Positions 30,935 through 42,786 of a stretch of 64,000 nt of DNA are shown in pieces. The DNA is taken from positions 5,199,512 to 5,263,511 of the forward strand of contig CP136064.1 of assembly GCA_032622095.1 (NCBI GenBank). The letters are read 5' to 3'. The stretch is from Siphonodentalium dalli (Eukaryota; Mollusca; Scaphopoda; Gadilida; Siphonodentaliidae). The notes under the pieces are model-generated. The model did not search any database, had not been told where the DNA came from, and worked only from the letters and a program-made list of their open reading frames with translations. Each line of letters begins with the position of its first letter. Within the stretch, counting starts at the first letter, position 1. The position numbers and the translations under genes are program-made.

Positions 30935-31001
30935 CCCATACGGACCCTGCCTCATACGGACCACCTGCTGATACGGACCCTGGCTTATATGGAGCCTGGC
31001 T
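30935..31001 (-). repeat. Inverse cluster of the 17-bp minisatellite (copy A)
   Basis: CATACGGACCCTGCCTCATA, CGGACCACC and ATACGGACCCTGGCTTATAT are the reverse complement of the GGTCCRTATRAGCC array at 31,301-31,408. Confidence 0.8.
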
Positions 31002-31300
31002 ATTACGAAACATCAATTAAAATATACATTTTACACATATACATTTTTTTATATTTGTCTTTATTTAAATAAATTAAAATACTGACAACATACATTTATA
31101 CATGTACATGTATATGTACAGAAGCCAATATTTTGATATTATAAATTCTAGTAGTTGGACATTAGAACCTCAAGATTGTGCCATTGAGAAATGATTTATT
31201 ATATTGACACCTGGGTGACAGGAATTTAGAACTGGAAAGTCAAAATTCAAGCGTCAGTTTAGAAAAGTAAAATATAAATAAAATTGCATATTTTAATTGA

Positions 31301-31408
31301 GGTCCATATAAGCCAGGGTCCGTATGAGCCGGAGGTCCATATAAGCCAGGGTCCATATGAGCCGGTGGTCCGTATGAGCCAGGGTCCGTATGAGCGAGGG
31401 TCCGTATC
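31301..31408 (+). repeat. 16-17-bp minisatellite, seven units (copy A)
   Basis: GGTCC starts at about 31,301, 31,317, 31,334, 31,350, 31,367, 31,383 and 31,399, with alternating ATATAAGCC and GTATGAGCC bodies. Copy B has about nine units. Confidence 0.93.
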
Positions 31409-31731
31409 AATACGATGCATACAATGTGTTATAGACTCGAAAAGTGCTCGACCGATCCGACTCAAATTTGGTATGTACATGTAGGCCTACTTACTAGTAG
31501 ATCCCAGGAACAATATGGGCGGGTCCAATTTCATGTGCGACTGTGTCCTTGACCTTGACCTCGCTCATATAGGCATGTTTCTGGACCTATCAAACAAAAG
31601 TTTTTTTCTTTCTCCTAATACTTTTCAACGTTGTTCACTCAGTATTGTTCAACGTTGTCACTTTGAACTAGTAGTTCAATCTCTCATTGAAATCCCTAAT
31701 AGCCCGGACGATGTCGGGCACATCAGCTAGT
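31409..31731 (+). mobile_element. Possible Helitron-like 3' region (copy A)
   Basis: The segment ends with a short hairpin GCCCG...CGGGC (31,702-31,719), then ACATCAGCTAG followed by T. A hairpin about ten bases before a CTRR end with a T after it is the classic Helitron 3' signature. A convincing TC 5' terminus is not found. The body carries CTTGACCTTGACCTCGC and GACTCAAATTTGGTA. Function is inferred from the end only. Confidence 0.4.
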
Positions 31732-31768
31732 AACATATAACATGTAACATCAGTTGATAGGTAAAATA

Positions 31769-31922
31769 TAGTAATGCCCTAAATAATCGACTACTTAACC
31801 ACATCAGAATTATGGGTAAGTTTTCAGGATTTTGTCGGAAATATGGCTTGTTGCGCGCCATTCATTGGAAATCTCTCAATTTTGCTGTGGTTAAAGAGTC
31901 GATTATTTAGGGCATTACTGTT
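31769..31922. mobile_element. MITE family P, centre deleted (copy A)
   Basis: Outer arms TAGTAATGCCCTAAATAATC and GATTATTTAGGGCATTACTG are present. The centre and much of the right inner arm are missing (join at GGAAATCTCTCAATTTTGC). Confidence 0.82.
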
Positions 31923-32400
31923 AAACCATAAGGCCAAAATTAATAAATTGTTTGTTTGTCCACACCCCTACCCAAAAATTTTCAGGTGGGTAGGTATTTA
32001 GGGATTTTTTTTTTTGCAAGGTGGAATGGCATACTAAGGGTCCCCTCCGTGGTGCAGGCCGAGGGGATCAATATTAATAAATAGTAAGGGATTAATTTGA
32101 TAACAAATTAAAAATTTAATAGTTGGAAAAACACAACAAGAACAATAAATAATTATGCTGTTCAGTCACAGTTGCTGGAGTTTCTGACCGAAAATGAGCT
32201 TCTCAGACAACATACCACTACTTAAAAACAAAAACAAAAACTATTTTTTTTAAATTTAAAAAAAATTATTTATTTTTTTTAGCGATCTGAATAAAAGAAT
32301 TTCCAGTCGGGTGTTAAAATCGAGTCGGTCGGGGCGAGGACAAACAAATACCTTTTTAATTATGGCCTAAGTAACCACCATGTGTGCTCTGTGTAACAGG
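31923..32400. other. Gene-free stretch of copy A
   Basis: AT-rich, with T and A homopolymer runs. It contains GGTGGGTAGGTATTTAGGG and AATTTCCAGTCGGGTG, which look like parts of a dispersed repeat, but nothing definite. Copy B matches closely except for a shortened A-run. Confidence 0.4.
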
Positions 32401-32690
32401 CCTGAGAATAAGGTGCTGTCATTTGCAGAATGAGGTCCCCAGAGGGTGAATTTAGTGACGCTACCCCACACAGCGTGCTAGCATCACTAAATTCACCCTC
32501 TGGGGACCTCATTCTGTTTAGACCTCATCTTCTCTGGAAAGTTTCCTTATTATCAAATTTCTATAGAAACTCCTTCACATATATTAAATTTCTTTTTTAG
32601 TTTAGTTTCTCTATATCCCCAGATTGGCAGGTGGCACATTGCATAATCAAGGTTCCCAATGGGTGTACATCACATATTCACCTATTTGTA
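32401..32690. mobile_element. Family G left palindrome plus core (copy A)
   Basis: TGTCATTTGCAGAATGAGGTC and the full palindrome (32,426-32,516), then the core in the opposite orientation to 13 kb (CTCTGGAAAGTTTCC, TTGCATAATCAAGGTTCCCA). Confidence 0.82.
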
Positions 32691-32786
32691 CCCAATGTAA
32701 CCTACAGTAATGTACCCTGGGATTTCTAAGAAGATTGTCAGTAAAATAATAGCTACTTTGAGCAATAAACATATAACTGAATGACA

Positions 32787-33612
32787 ATCATATTCCACCA
32801 GTACAAAACCTTGGAACTTTTTGAAGTTTTGACAGGGAACCTAACAAAGACAACAAATAATGCAGGGAATAGATTTCTTAGTTATTCTCTGTTCTTAATT
32901 ATGTACTTCACTGTAGGCGAAGGGCCCAACTCGAAATTTCATAATTTAACCCTTTACCCAACAAACCGGCCAAAACCGGCCAAATAAAGCTTCAACAGCC
33001 TAAAATATCTTCGGTCTGTCTCAATAGAACCATACAAATATGGATATCATTGGAACCGGCTCCTTGACCACATTGTGATAGTTACAGTTATGCCCTGTGC
33101 CAATGCATTCTCTTATATATGCGAGTCGACCATAGGTCGCCTCGCATATATAAGAGAATGCATTGGCCTAAAAAAAACTTTTTTTAACACTTTGTACCAT
33201 TTTTTCTTACATTCTTTAACAATTTTATAATTTTTAATGTGTTCGGCCAATGCATTCTCTTATATATGCGAGGCGACCTATGGTCGACTCGCATATATAA
33301 GAGAATGCATTGGCACAGGGCCCTTCTGTTGGGTAAAGGGTTAAGTGAATTTATGAGCAATTTTGCCTTGAGTCGCTTACAATTATGGAATTTATCCTGG
33401 GTAATTCATTTGGTGTTTATTGTGATATTGGCTCACAAAATTCAGAGAAAAACATGCAATTTCGAGTTGGGACCTTCACCTACAGTGAAGCACATTATTA
33501 AGGAACAGATAACAACTTAGAAATATATTCCCCACATTTTTTTTTCTCGACTTTATAAGGTTCCCTGTCAAAACTTCAAAAAGTTCCAAGGTTTTGTACT
33601 GGTGGAATATGA
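32787..33612. repeat. Foldback structure around a type I MITE (copy A only)
   Basis: Inverted arms of about 160 bp (32,787-32,945 and 33,449-33,612). The outermost 53 bp are almost identical (ATCATATTCCACCAGTACAA start), and the inner parts differ at scattered bases and indels. The loop contains the type I MITE. Copy B keeps only the last part of the right arm. Confidence 0.9.
32946..33344 (+). mobile_element. MITE type I inside the foldback
   Basis: TTAA at 32,946-32,949 and 33,341-33,344, standard ends and both cassettes (33,097-33,167; 33,245-33,314). The frame at 33,239-33,520 is a palindrome translation. Confidence 0.94.
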
Positions 33613-33650
33613 TCTCTAAGGGCATTAGCCAGAGTAGAGATTCATGGCAA

Positions 33651-35548
33651 GTTTGTATATAAAATGGTGTATGTATATCCAACCGAAAGCCAATGACTGG
33701 CGGTAGCGCATGTTCCAAGGTGCCCGACACTATGTATGCTATGAATTTGGAAAGTCACTTTAAGCTAGTGTTTCGTGTCAATTTTTGTTCGCCGACACTC
33801 GTCAGGGGGAGGCGATTTAATTAGATAAGTTGACATTTTATATGTCTGTTAACATGTATTCCATGTGTATATAGTTTTTTGCCCCGTCATGTGGGATTGT
33901 TGGATTTGCAATTTTCATGCAATCATTCTGTTAACATGTATTCCATGTGTATATAGTTTTTTCCCGTCCTGGGATTGTTGGATTTGCAATTTTCATGCAA
34001 TCATTCTGTTAACATGTATTCCATGTGTATATAGTTTTTTCCCGTCATGGGATTGTTGGATTTGCAATGTTCATGCAATCATTCTGTTGGATGGTTTGTA
34101 GTTTCAGCCTCTCAGCATTCGCTGCCGATGTGAAGACTGCATGTTTCCGATATTTTGAGATGTGTATAGTATATAGCCAGCACGTGGCAGTTCAGCCGTC
34201 AATCACGCTTTAAGGCGTGTACAATGGCTTTAGTGCCCAGTCGAGTCAAGCTAACATACGTTGGTTAGGTCACGTGACGATATATGCCACATATGTGGTG
34301 TGAAATTGATACCTCTGATGTTGCGATAAGGAATTAATCACTTCTTTAATGTCTTATTTGACTCGCCGTTAATCTTAGTCTGACATATTTCTGACTGTAG
34401 CGTCAAGAATGAATAGATTACCATTAATTGGCACATATGTTTTCAGTCAAGTCTCTATCCAAGGTTTTTGGATTTCGAAGTTTGGCCAAGTTTAAATAAT
34501 GCCAAAACATATTTAGGTATATGTGACTTCTTCGGGTTGCATATTTTATGCAGTCTGCATATTGCATGCATTATATGTGGATATTCTTGGTGGAATCCAT
34601 CGGATTCAGTTTAAATTTGCATATTATATGCCATCTGTATGTTAATACCATATTAGCGAAAGAGCGTAACATCCACCACTCATCCCAAAGATATGGGTTG
34701 AAATAAATGGTAAATGCCAGTAGGCCCCCGCATGTGTGCAAATCCAGTCAAGATAGAGCATAGAATCAAATTGGATTGTCCAACTGAACTAGTGGGCTAT
34801 AGGTTCTTGCTGGCATGCCAGAACATGATACCAATTACGAATTTATCATTCTATAGGTAACAGTGGGTTCTAAATATCACATGCATCGCTTATGGATGAG
34901 AATTAATTCATGAGTATTGTCCAGACATCATCGATCATCTACACATCTAGGTGCACCCATTAATTTGGGATATTAATGTGTATAGCTATAGTGATAATAT
35001 AGTTGTATATTTAGCGTGTATTATTTGCTATAATGTACCATTGCAAGTTTGTGACCAGAGCGTGTACACGTGGTGTAATATGCACAATTGTAGTGCGCCC
35101 GTTAAGTGGGGTATTGTATATGTATAGCTATATCAATGATATAGCATTGTTACTGGAAACTACCGTTTCGGTATAGTTTATTCGATTAGTCCATCCTAAC
35201 ACCAAGGCTGGCGCAAATCCGATGATAAGCGGGTCCTTGAAATGTCATGTGTAAATCTAGCGTGTATCGTTAGTTGTAAAAGCAATACAGCATTATGAGT
35301 TAATGCCCCGAGTGAATACTCGTGGTGGTATATACACAATTGTAGTGTGCCCATTTAGGGATATTTGTTTAAGTATAGTTATTATAGCTATAATAAAGCA
35401 ATGTAGATGTCCATGAATTTTATAGTGACTTATCCAAGCATATTCGGATCACCTCAAAACAGCAACGTCGCCACACAGTCGAAGCAGTCAGGATCCCTGG
35501 TAGTTAAACCAGTTATTCAACAGGATTACTATCACCGAGGAATGTCAA
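33651..35548 (+). repeat. Monomer L1 (1,898 bp)
   Basis: First full unit. It follows copy A directly, after TTCATGGCA. Bases about 33,846-34,083 hold three near-identical subunits, CTGTTAACATGTATTCCATG..., of 82, 78 and 78 bp. Frames of 62 and 78 codons arise from them. Confidence 0.95.
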
Positions 35549-37446
35549 GTTTGTATATAAAATGGTGTATGTATATCCAACCGAAAGCCAATGACTGGCG
35601 GTAGCGCATGTTCCAAGGTGCCCGACACTATGTATGCTATGAATTTGGAAAGTCACTTTAAGCTAGTGTTTCGTGTCAATTTTTGTTCGCCGACACTCGT
35701 CAGGGGGAGGCGATTTAATTAGATAAGTTGACATTTTATATGTCTGTTAACATGTATTCCATGTGTATATAGTTTTTTGCCCCGTCATGTGGGATTGTTG
35801 GATTTGCAATTTTCATGCAATCATTCTGTTAACATGTATTCCATGTGTATATAGTTTTTTCCCGTCCTGGGATTGTTGGATTTGCAATTTTCATGCAATC
35901 ATTCTGTTAACATGTATTCCATGTGTATATAGTTTTTTCCCGTCATGGGATTGTTGGATTTGCAATGTTCATGCAATCATTCTGTTGGATGGTTTGTAGT
36001 TTCAGCCTCTCAGCATTCGCTGCCGATGTGAAGACTGCATGTTTCCGATATTTTGAGATGTGTATAGTATATAGCCAGCACGTGGCAGTTCAGCCGTCAA
36101 TCACGCTTTAAGGCGTGTACAATGGCTTTAGTGCCCAGTCGAGTCAAGCTAACATACGTTGGTTAGGTCACGTGACGATATATGCCACATATGTGGTGTG
36201 AAATTGATACCTCTGATGTTGCGATAAGGAATTAATCACTTCTTTAATGTCTTATTTGACTCGCCGTTAATCTTAGTCTGACATATTTCTGACTGTAGCG
36301 TCAAGAATGAATAGATTACCATTAATTGGCACATATGTTTTCAGTCAAGTCTCTATCCAAGGTTTTTGGATTTCGAAGTTTGGCCAAGTTTAAATAATGC
36401 CAAAACATATTTAGGTATATGTGACTTCTTCGGGTTGCATATTTTATGCAGTCTGCATATTGCATGCATTATATGTGGATATTCTTGGTGGAATCCATCG
36501 GATTCAGTTTAAATTTGCATATTATATGCCATCTGTATGTTAATACCATATTAGCGAAAGAGCGTAACATCCACCACTCATCCCAAAGATATGGGTTGAA
36601 ATAAATGGTAAATGCCAGTAGGCCCCCGCATGTGTGCAAATCCAGTCAAGATAGAGCATAGAATCAAATTGGATTGTCCAACTGAACTAGTGGGCTATAG
36701 GTTCTTGCTGGCATGCCAGAACATGATACCAATTACGAATTTATCATTCTATAGGTAACAGTGGGTTCTAAATATCACATGCATCGCTTATGGATGAGAA
36801 TTAATTCATGAGTATTGTCCAGACATCATCGATCATCTACACATCTAGGTGCACCCATTAATTTGGGATATTAATGTGTATAGCTATAGTGATAATATAG
36901 TTGTATATTTAGCGTGTATTATTTGCTATAATGTACCATTGCAAGTTTGTGACCAGAGCGTGTACACGTGGTGTAATATGCACAATTGTAGTGCGCCCGT
37001 TAAGTGGGGTATTGTATATGTATAGCTATATCAATGATATAGCATTGTTACTGGAAACTACCGTTTCGGTATAGTTTATTCGATTAGTCCATCCTAACAC
37101 CAAGGCTGGCGCAAATCCGATGATAAGCGGGTCCTTGAAATGTCATGTGTAAATCTAGCGTGTATCGTTAGTTGTAAAAGCAATACAGCATTATGAGTTA
37201 ATGCCCCGAGTGAATACTCGTGGTGGTATATACACAATTGTAGTGTGCCCATTTAGGGATATTTGTTTAAGTATAGTTATTATAGCTATAATAAAGCAAT
37301 GTAGATGTCCATGAATTTTATAGTGACTTATCCAAGCATATTCGGATCACCTCAAAACAGCAACGTCGCCACACAGTCGAAGCAGTCAGGATCCCTGGTA
37401 GTTAAACCAGTTATTCAACAGGATTACTATCACCGAGGAATGTCAA
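35549..37446 (+). repeat. Monomer L2 (1,898 bp)
   Basis: Full unit, no obvious difference from L1. The 65-codon frame at 35,407-35,604 spans the L1/L2 junction, so it exists only where monomers are tandem. Confidence 0.95.
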
Positions 37447-38095
37447 GTTTGTATATAAAATGGTGTATGTATATCCAACCGAAAGCCAATGACTGGCGGT
37501 AGCGCATGTTCCAAGGTGCCCGACACTATGTATGCTATGAATTTGGAAAGTCACTTTAAGCTAGTGTTTCGTGTCAATTTTTGTTCGCCGACACTCGTCA
37601 GGGGGAGGCGATTTAATTAGATAAGTTGACATTTTATATGTCTGTTAACATGTATTCCATGTGTATATAGTTTTTTGCCCCGTCATGTGGGATTGTTGGA
37701 TTTGCAATTTTCATGCAATCATTCTGTTAACATGTATTCCATGTGTATATAGTTTTTTCCCGTCCTGGGATTGTTGGATTTGCAATTTTCATGCAATCAT
37801 TCTGTTAACATGTATTCCATGTGTATATAGTTTTTTCCCGTCATGGGATTGTTGGATTTGCAATGTTCATGCAATCATTCTGTTGGATGGTTTGTAGTTT
37901 CAGCCTCTCAGCATTCGCTGCCGATGTGAAGACTGCATGTTTCCGATATTTTGAGATGTGTATAGTATATAGCCAGCACGTGGCAGTTCAGCCGTCAATC
38001 ACGCTTTAAGGCGTGTACAATGGCTTTAGTGCCCAGTCGAGTCAAGCTAACATACGTTGGTTAGGTCACGTGACGATATATGCCACATATGTGGT
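37447..38095 (+). repeat. Monomer L3, truncated to 649 bp
   Basis: Stops at CCACATATGTGGT. The next monomer begins at base 1 (GTTTGTATATAA at 38,096). Confidence 0.95.
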
Positions 38096-39993
38096 GTTTG
38101 TATATAAAATGGTGTATGTATATCCAACCGAAAGCCAATGACTGGCGGTAGCGCATGTTCCAAGGTGCCCGACACTATGTATGCTATGAATTTGGAAAGT
38201 CACTTTAAGCTAGTGTTTCGTGTCAATTTTTGTTCGCCGACACTCGTCAGGGGGAGGCGATTTAATTAGATAAGTTGACATTTTATATGTCTGTTAACAT
38301 GTATTCCATGTGTATATAGTTTTTTGCCCCGTCATGTGGGATTGTTGGATTTGCAATTTTCATGCAATCATTCTGTTAACATGTATTCCATGTGTATATA
38401 GTTTTTTCCCGTCCTGGGATTGTTGGATTTGCAATTTTCATGCAATCATTCTGTTAACATGTATTCCATGTGTATATAGTTTTTTCCCGTCATGGGATTG
38501 TTGGATTTGCAATGTTCATGCAATCATTCTGTTGGATGGTTTGTAGTTTCAGCCTCTCAGCATTCGCTGCCGATGTGAAGACTGCATGTTTCCGATATTT
38601 TGAGATGTGTATAGTATATAGCCAGCACGTGGCAGTTCAGCCGTCAATCACGCTTTAAGGCGTGTACAATGGCTTTAGTGCCCAGTCGAGTCAAGCTAAC
38701 ATACGTTGGTTAGGTCACGTGACGATATATGCCACATATGTGGTGTGAAATTGATACCTCTGATGTTGCGATAAGGAATTAATCACTTCTTTAATGTCTT
38801 ATTTGACTCGCCGTTAATCTTAGTCTGACATATTTCTGACTGTAGCGTCAAGAATGAATAGATTACCATTAATTGGCACATATGTTTTCAGTCAAGTCTC
38901 TATCCAAGGTTTTTGGATTTCGAAGTTTGGCCAAGTTTAAATAATGCCAAAACATATTTAGGTATATGTGACTTCTTCGGGTTGCATATTTTATGCAGTC
39001 TGCATATTGCATGCATTATATGTGGATATTCTTGGTGGAATCCATCGGATTCAGTTTAAATTTGCATATTATATGCCATCTGTATGTTAATACCATATTA
39101 GCGAAAGAGCGTAACATCCACCACTCATCCCAAAGATATGGGTTGAAATAAATGGTAAATGCCAGTAGGCCCCCGCATGTGTGCAAATCCAGTCAAGATA
39201 GAGCATAGAATCAAATTGGATTGTCCAACTGAACTAGTGGGCTATAGGTTCTTGCTGGCATGCCAGAACATGATACCAATTACGAATTTATCATTCTATA
39301 GGTAACAGTGGGTTCTAAATAGCACATGCATCGCTTATGGATGAGAATTAATTCATGAGTATTGTCCAGACATCATCGATCATCTACACATCTAGGTGCA
39401 CCCATTAATTTGGGATATTAATGTGTATAGCTATAGTGATAATATAGCTGTATATTTAGCGTGTATTATTTGCTATAATGTACCATTGCAAGTTTGTGAC
39501 CAGAGCGTGTACACGTGGTGTAATATGCACAATTGTAGTGCGCCCGTTAAGTGGGGTATTGTATATGTATAGCTATATCAATGATATAGCATTGTTACTG
39601 GAAACTACCGTTTCGGTATAGTTTATTCGATTAGTCCATCCTAACACCAAGGCTGGCGCAAATCCGATGATAAGCGGGTCCTTGAAATGTCATGTGTAAA
39701 TCTAGCGTGTATCGTTAGTTGTAAAAGCAATACAGCATTATGAGTTAATGCCCCGAGTGAATACTCGTGGTGGTATATACACAATTGTAGTGTGCCCATT
39801 TAGGGATATTTGTTTAAGTATAGTTATTATAGCTATAATAAAGCAATGTAGATGTCCATGAATTTTATAGTGACTTATCCAAGCATATTCGGATCACCTC
39901 AAAACAGCAACGTCGCCACACAGTCGAAGCAGTCAGGATCCCTGGTAGTTAAACCAGTTATTCAACAGGATTACTATCACCGAGGAATGTCAA
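38096..39993 (+). repeat. Monomer L4 (1,898 bp), variant block
   Basis: Carries AAATAGCAC (instead of AAATATCAC) near 39,318 and ATATAGCTG (instead of ATATAGTTG) near 39,445. Confidence 0.95.
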
Positions 39994-41891
39994 GTTTGTA
40001 TATAAAATGGTGTATGTATATCCAACCGAAAGCCAATGACTGGCGGTAGCGCATGTTCCAAGGTGCCCGACACTATGTATGCTATGAATTTGGAAAGTCA
40101 CTTTAAGCTAGTGTTTCGTGTCAATTTTTGTTCGCCGACACTCGTCAGGGGGAGGCGATTTAATTAGATAAGTTGACATTTTATATGTCTGTTAACATGT
40201 ATTCCATGTGTATATAGTTTTTTGCCCCGTCATGTGGGATTGTTGGATTTGCAATTTTCATGCAATCATTCTGTTAACATGTATTCCATGTGTATATAGT
40301 TTTTTCCCGTCCTGGGATTGTTGGATTTGCAATTTTCATGCAATCATTCTGTTAACATGTATTCCATGTGTATATAGTTTTTTCCCGTCATGGGATTGTT
40401 GGATTTGCAATGTTCATGCAATCATTCTGTTGGATGGTTTGTAGTTTCAGCCTCTCAGCATTCGCTGCCGATGTGAAGACTGCATGTTTCCGATATTTTG
40501 AGATGTGTATAGTATATAGCCAGCACGTGGCAGTTCAGCCGTCAATCACGCTTTAAGGCGTGTACAATGGCTTTAGTGCCCAGTCGAGTCAAGCTAACAT
40601 ACGTTGGTTAGGTCACGTGACGATATATGCCACATATGTGGTGTGAAATTGATACCTCTGATGTTGCGATAAGGAATTAATCACTTCTTTAATGTCTTAT
40701 TTGACTCGCCGTTAATCTTAGTCTGACATATTTCTGACTGTAGCTTCAAGAATGAATAGATTACCATTAATTGGCACATATGTTTTCAGTCAAGTCTCTA
40801 TCCAAGGTTTTTGGATTTCGAAGTTTGGCCAAGTTTAAATAATGCCAAAACATATTTAGGTATATGTGACTTCTTCGGGTTGCATATTTTATGCAGTCTG
40901 CATATTGCATGCATTATATGTGGATATTCTTGGTGGAATCCATCGGATTCAGTTTAAATTTGCATATTATATGCCATCTGTATGTTAATACCATATTAGC
41001 GAAAGAGCGTAACATCCACCACTCATCCCAAAGATATGGGTTGAAATAAATGGTAAATGCCAGTAGGCCCCCGCATGTGTGCAAATCCAGTCAAGATAGA
41101 GCATAGAATCAAATTGGATTGTCCAACTGAACTAGTGGGCTATAGGTTCTTGCTGGCATGCCAGAACATGATACCAATTACGAATTTATCATTCTATAGG
41201 TAACAGTGGGTTCTAAATAGCACATGCATCGCTTATGGATGAGAATTAATTCATGAGTATTGTCCAGACATCATCGATCATCTACACATCTAGGTGCACC
41301 CATTAATTTGGGATATTAATGTGTATAGCTATAGTGATAATATAGCTGTATATTTAGCGTGTATTATTTGCTATAATGTACCATTGCAAGTTTGTGACCA
41401 GAGCGTGTACACGTGGTGTAATATGCACAATTGTAGTGCGCCCGTTAAGTGGGGTATTGTATATGTATAGCTATATCAATGATATAGCATTGTTACTGGA
41501 AACTACCGTTTCGGTATAGTTTATTCGATTAGTCCATCCTAACACCAAGGCTGGCGCAAATCCGATGATAAGCGGGTCCTTGAAATGTCATGTGTAAATC
41601 TAGCGTGTATCGTTAGTTGTAAAAGCAATACAGCATTATGAGTTAATGCCCCGAGTGAATACTCGTGGTGGTATATACACAATTGTAGTGTGCCCATTTA
41701 GGGATATTTGTTTAAGTATAGTTATTATAGCTATAATAAAGCAATGTAGATGTCCATGAATTTTATAGTGACTTATCCAAGCATATTCGGATCACCTCAA
41801 AACAGCAACGTCGCCACACAGTCGAAGCAGTCAGGATCCCTGGTAGTTAAACCAGTTATTCAACAGGATTACTATCACCGAGGAATGTCAA
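39994..41891 (+). repeat. Monomer L5 (1,898 bp), variant block
   Basis: Shares both L4 variants and has a private TAGCTTCAAG (usual TAGCGTCAAG) near 40,742. Confidence 0.95.
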
Positions 41892-42786
41892 GTTTGTATA
41901 TAAAATGGTGTATGTATATCCAACCGAAAGCCAATGACTGGCGGTAGTGCATGTTCCAAGGTGCCCGACACTATGTATGCTATGAATTTGGAAAGTCACT
42001 TTAAGCTAGTGTTTCGTGTCAATTTTTGTTCGCCGACACTCGTCAGGGGGAGGCGATTTAATTAGATAAGTTGACATTTTATATGTCTGTTAACATGTAT
42101 TCCATGTGTATATAGTTTTTTGCCCCGTCATGTGGGATTGTTGGATTTGCAATTTTCATGCAATCATTCTGTTAACATGTATTCCATGTGTATATAGTTT
42201 TTTCCCGTCCTGGGATTGTTGGATTTGCAATTTTCATGCAATCATTCTGTTAACATGTATTCCATGTGTATATAGTTTTTTCCCGTCATGGGATTGTTGG
42301 ATTTGCAATGTTCATGCAATCATTCTGTTGGATGGTTTGTAGTTTCAGCCTCTCAGCATTCGCTGCCGATGTGAAGACTGCATGTTTCCGATATTTTGAG
42401 ATGTGTATAGTATATAGCCAGCACGTGGCAGTTCAGCCGTCAATCACGCTTTAAGGCGTGTACAATGGCTTTAGTGCCCAGTCGAGTCAAGCTAACATAC
42501 GTTGGTTATGTCACGTGACGATATATGCCACATATGTGGTGTGAAATTGATACCTCTGATGTTGCGATAAGGAATTAATCACTTCTTTAATGTCTTATTT
42601 GACTCGCCGTTAATCTTAGTCTGACATATTTCTGACTGTAGCGTCAAGAATGAATAGATTACCATTAATTGGCACATATGTTTTCAGTCAAGTCTCTATC
42701 CAAGGTTTTTGGATTTCGAAGTTTGGCCAAGTTTAAATAATGCCAAAACATATTTAGGTATATGTGACTTCTTCGGGTTGCATATT
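41892..42786 (+). repeat. Monomer L6, truncated at the array centre
   Basis: About 895 bp, ending in CTTCGGGTTGCATATTTG. Private changes are GTAGTGCATG near 41,947 and GGTTATGTCACG near 42,507. Confidence 0.93.

Larger units (their letters stand above)
24516..33648 (+). repeat. Segmental duplication copy A (9.1 kb)
   Basis: From TATGTACTATTATAGAC at 24,516 to AGATTCATGGCA at about 33,648 the sequence matches 51,270-59,757 in the same order and orientation, with scattered base changes and a few structural differences. The right end coincides with the start of the 1,898-bp array. Copy B continues past this point into different DNA. Confidence 0.96.

Noticed and set aside
33865-34101. Repeated 78-codon frame (MYIVFCPVMWDCWICNF...) in most monomers
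   Set aside because: It is the translation of the 78-82-bp triplication, where a unit length divisible by three keeps the frame open. One extra A in R1 already breaks it.
35407-35604. Repeated 65-codon frame (MSMNFIVTYPSIFGSPQNS...) present at eight array junctions
   Set aside because: It spans the junction between consecutive monomers, so it depends on tandem arrangement. Copies are nearly identical simply because the monomers are, so conservation is uninformative. No known domain.
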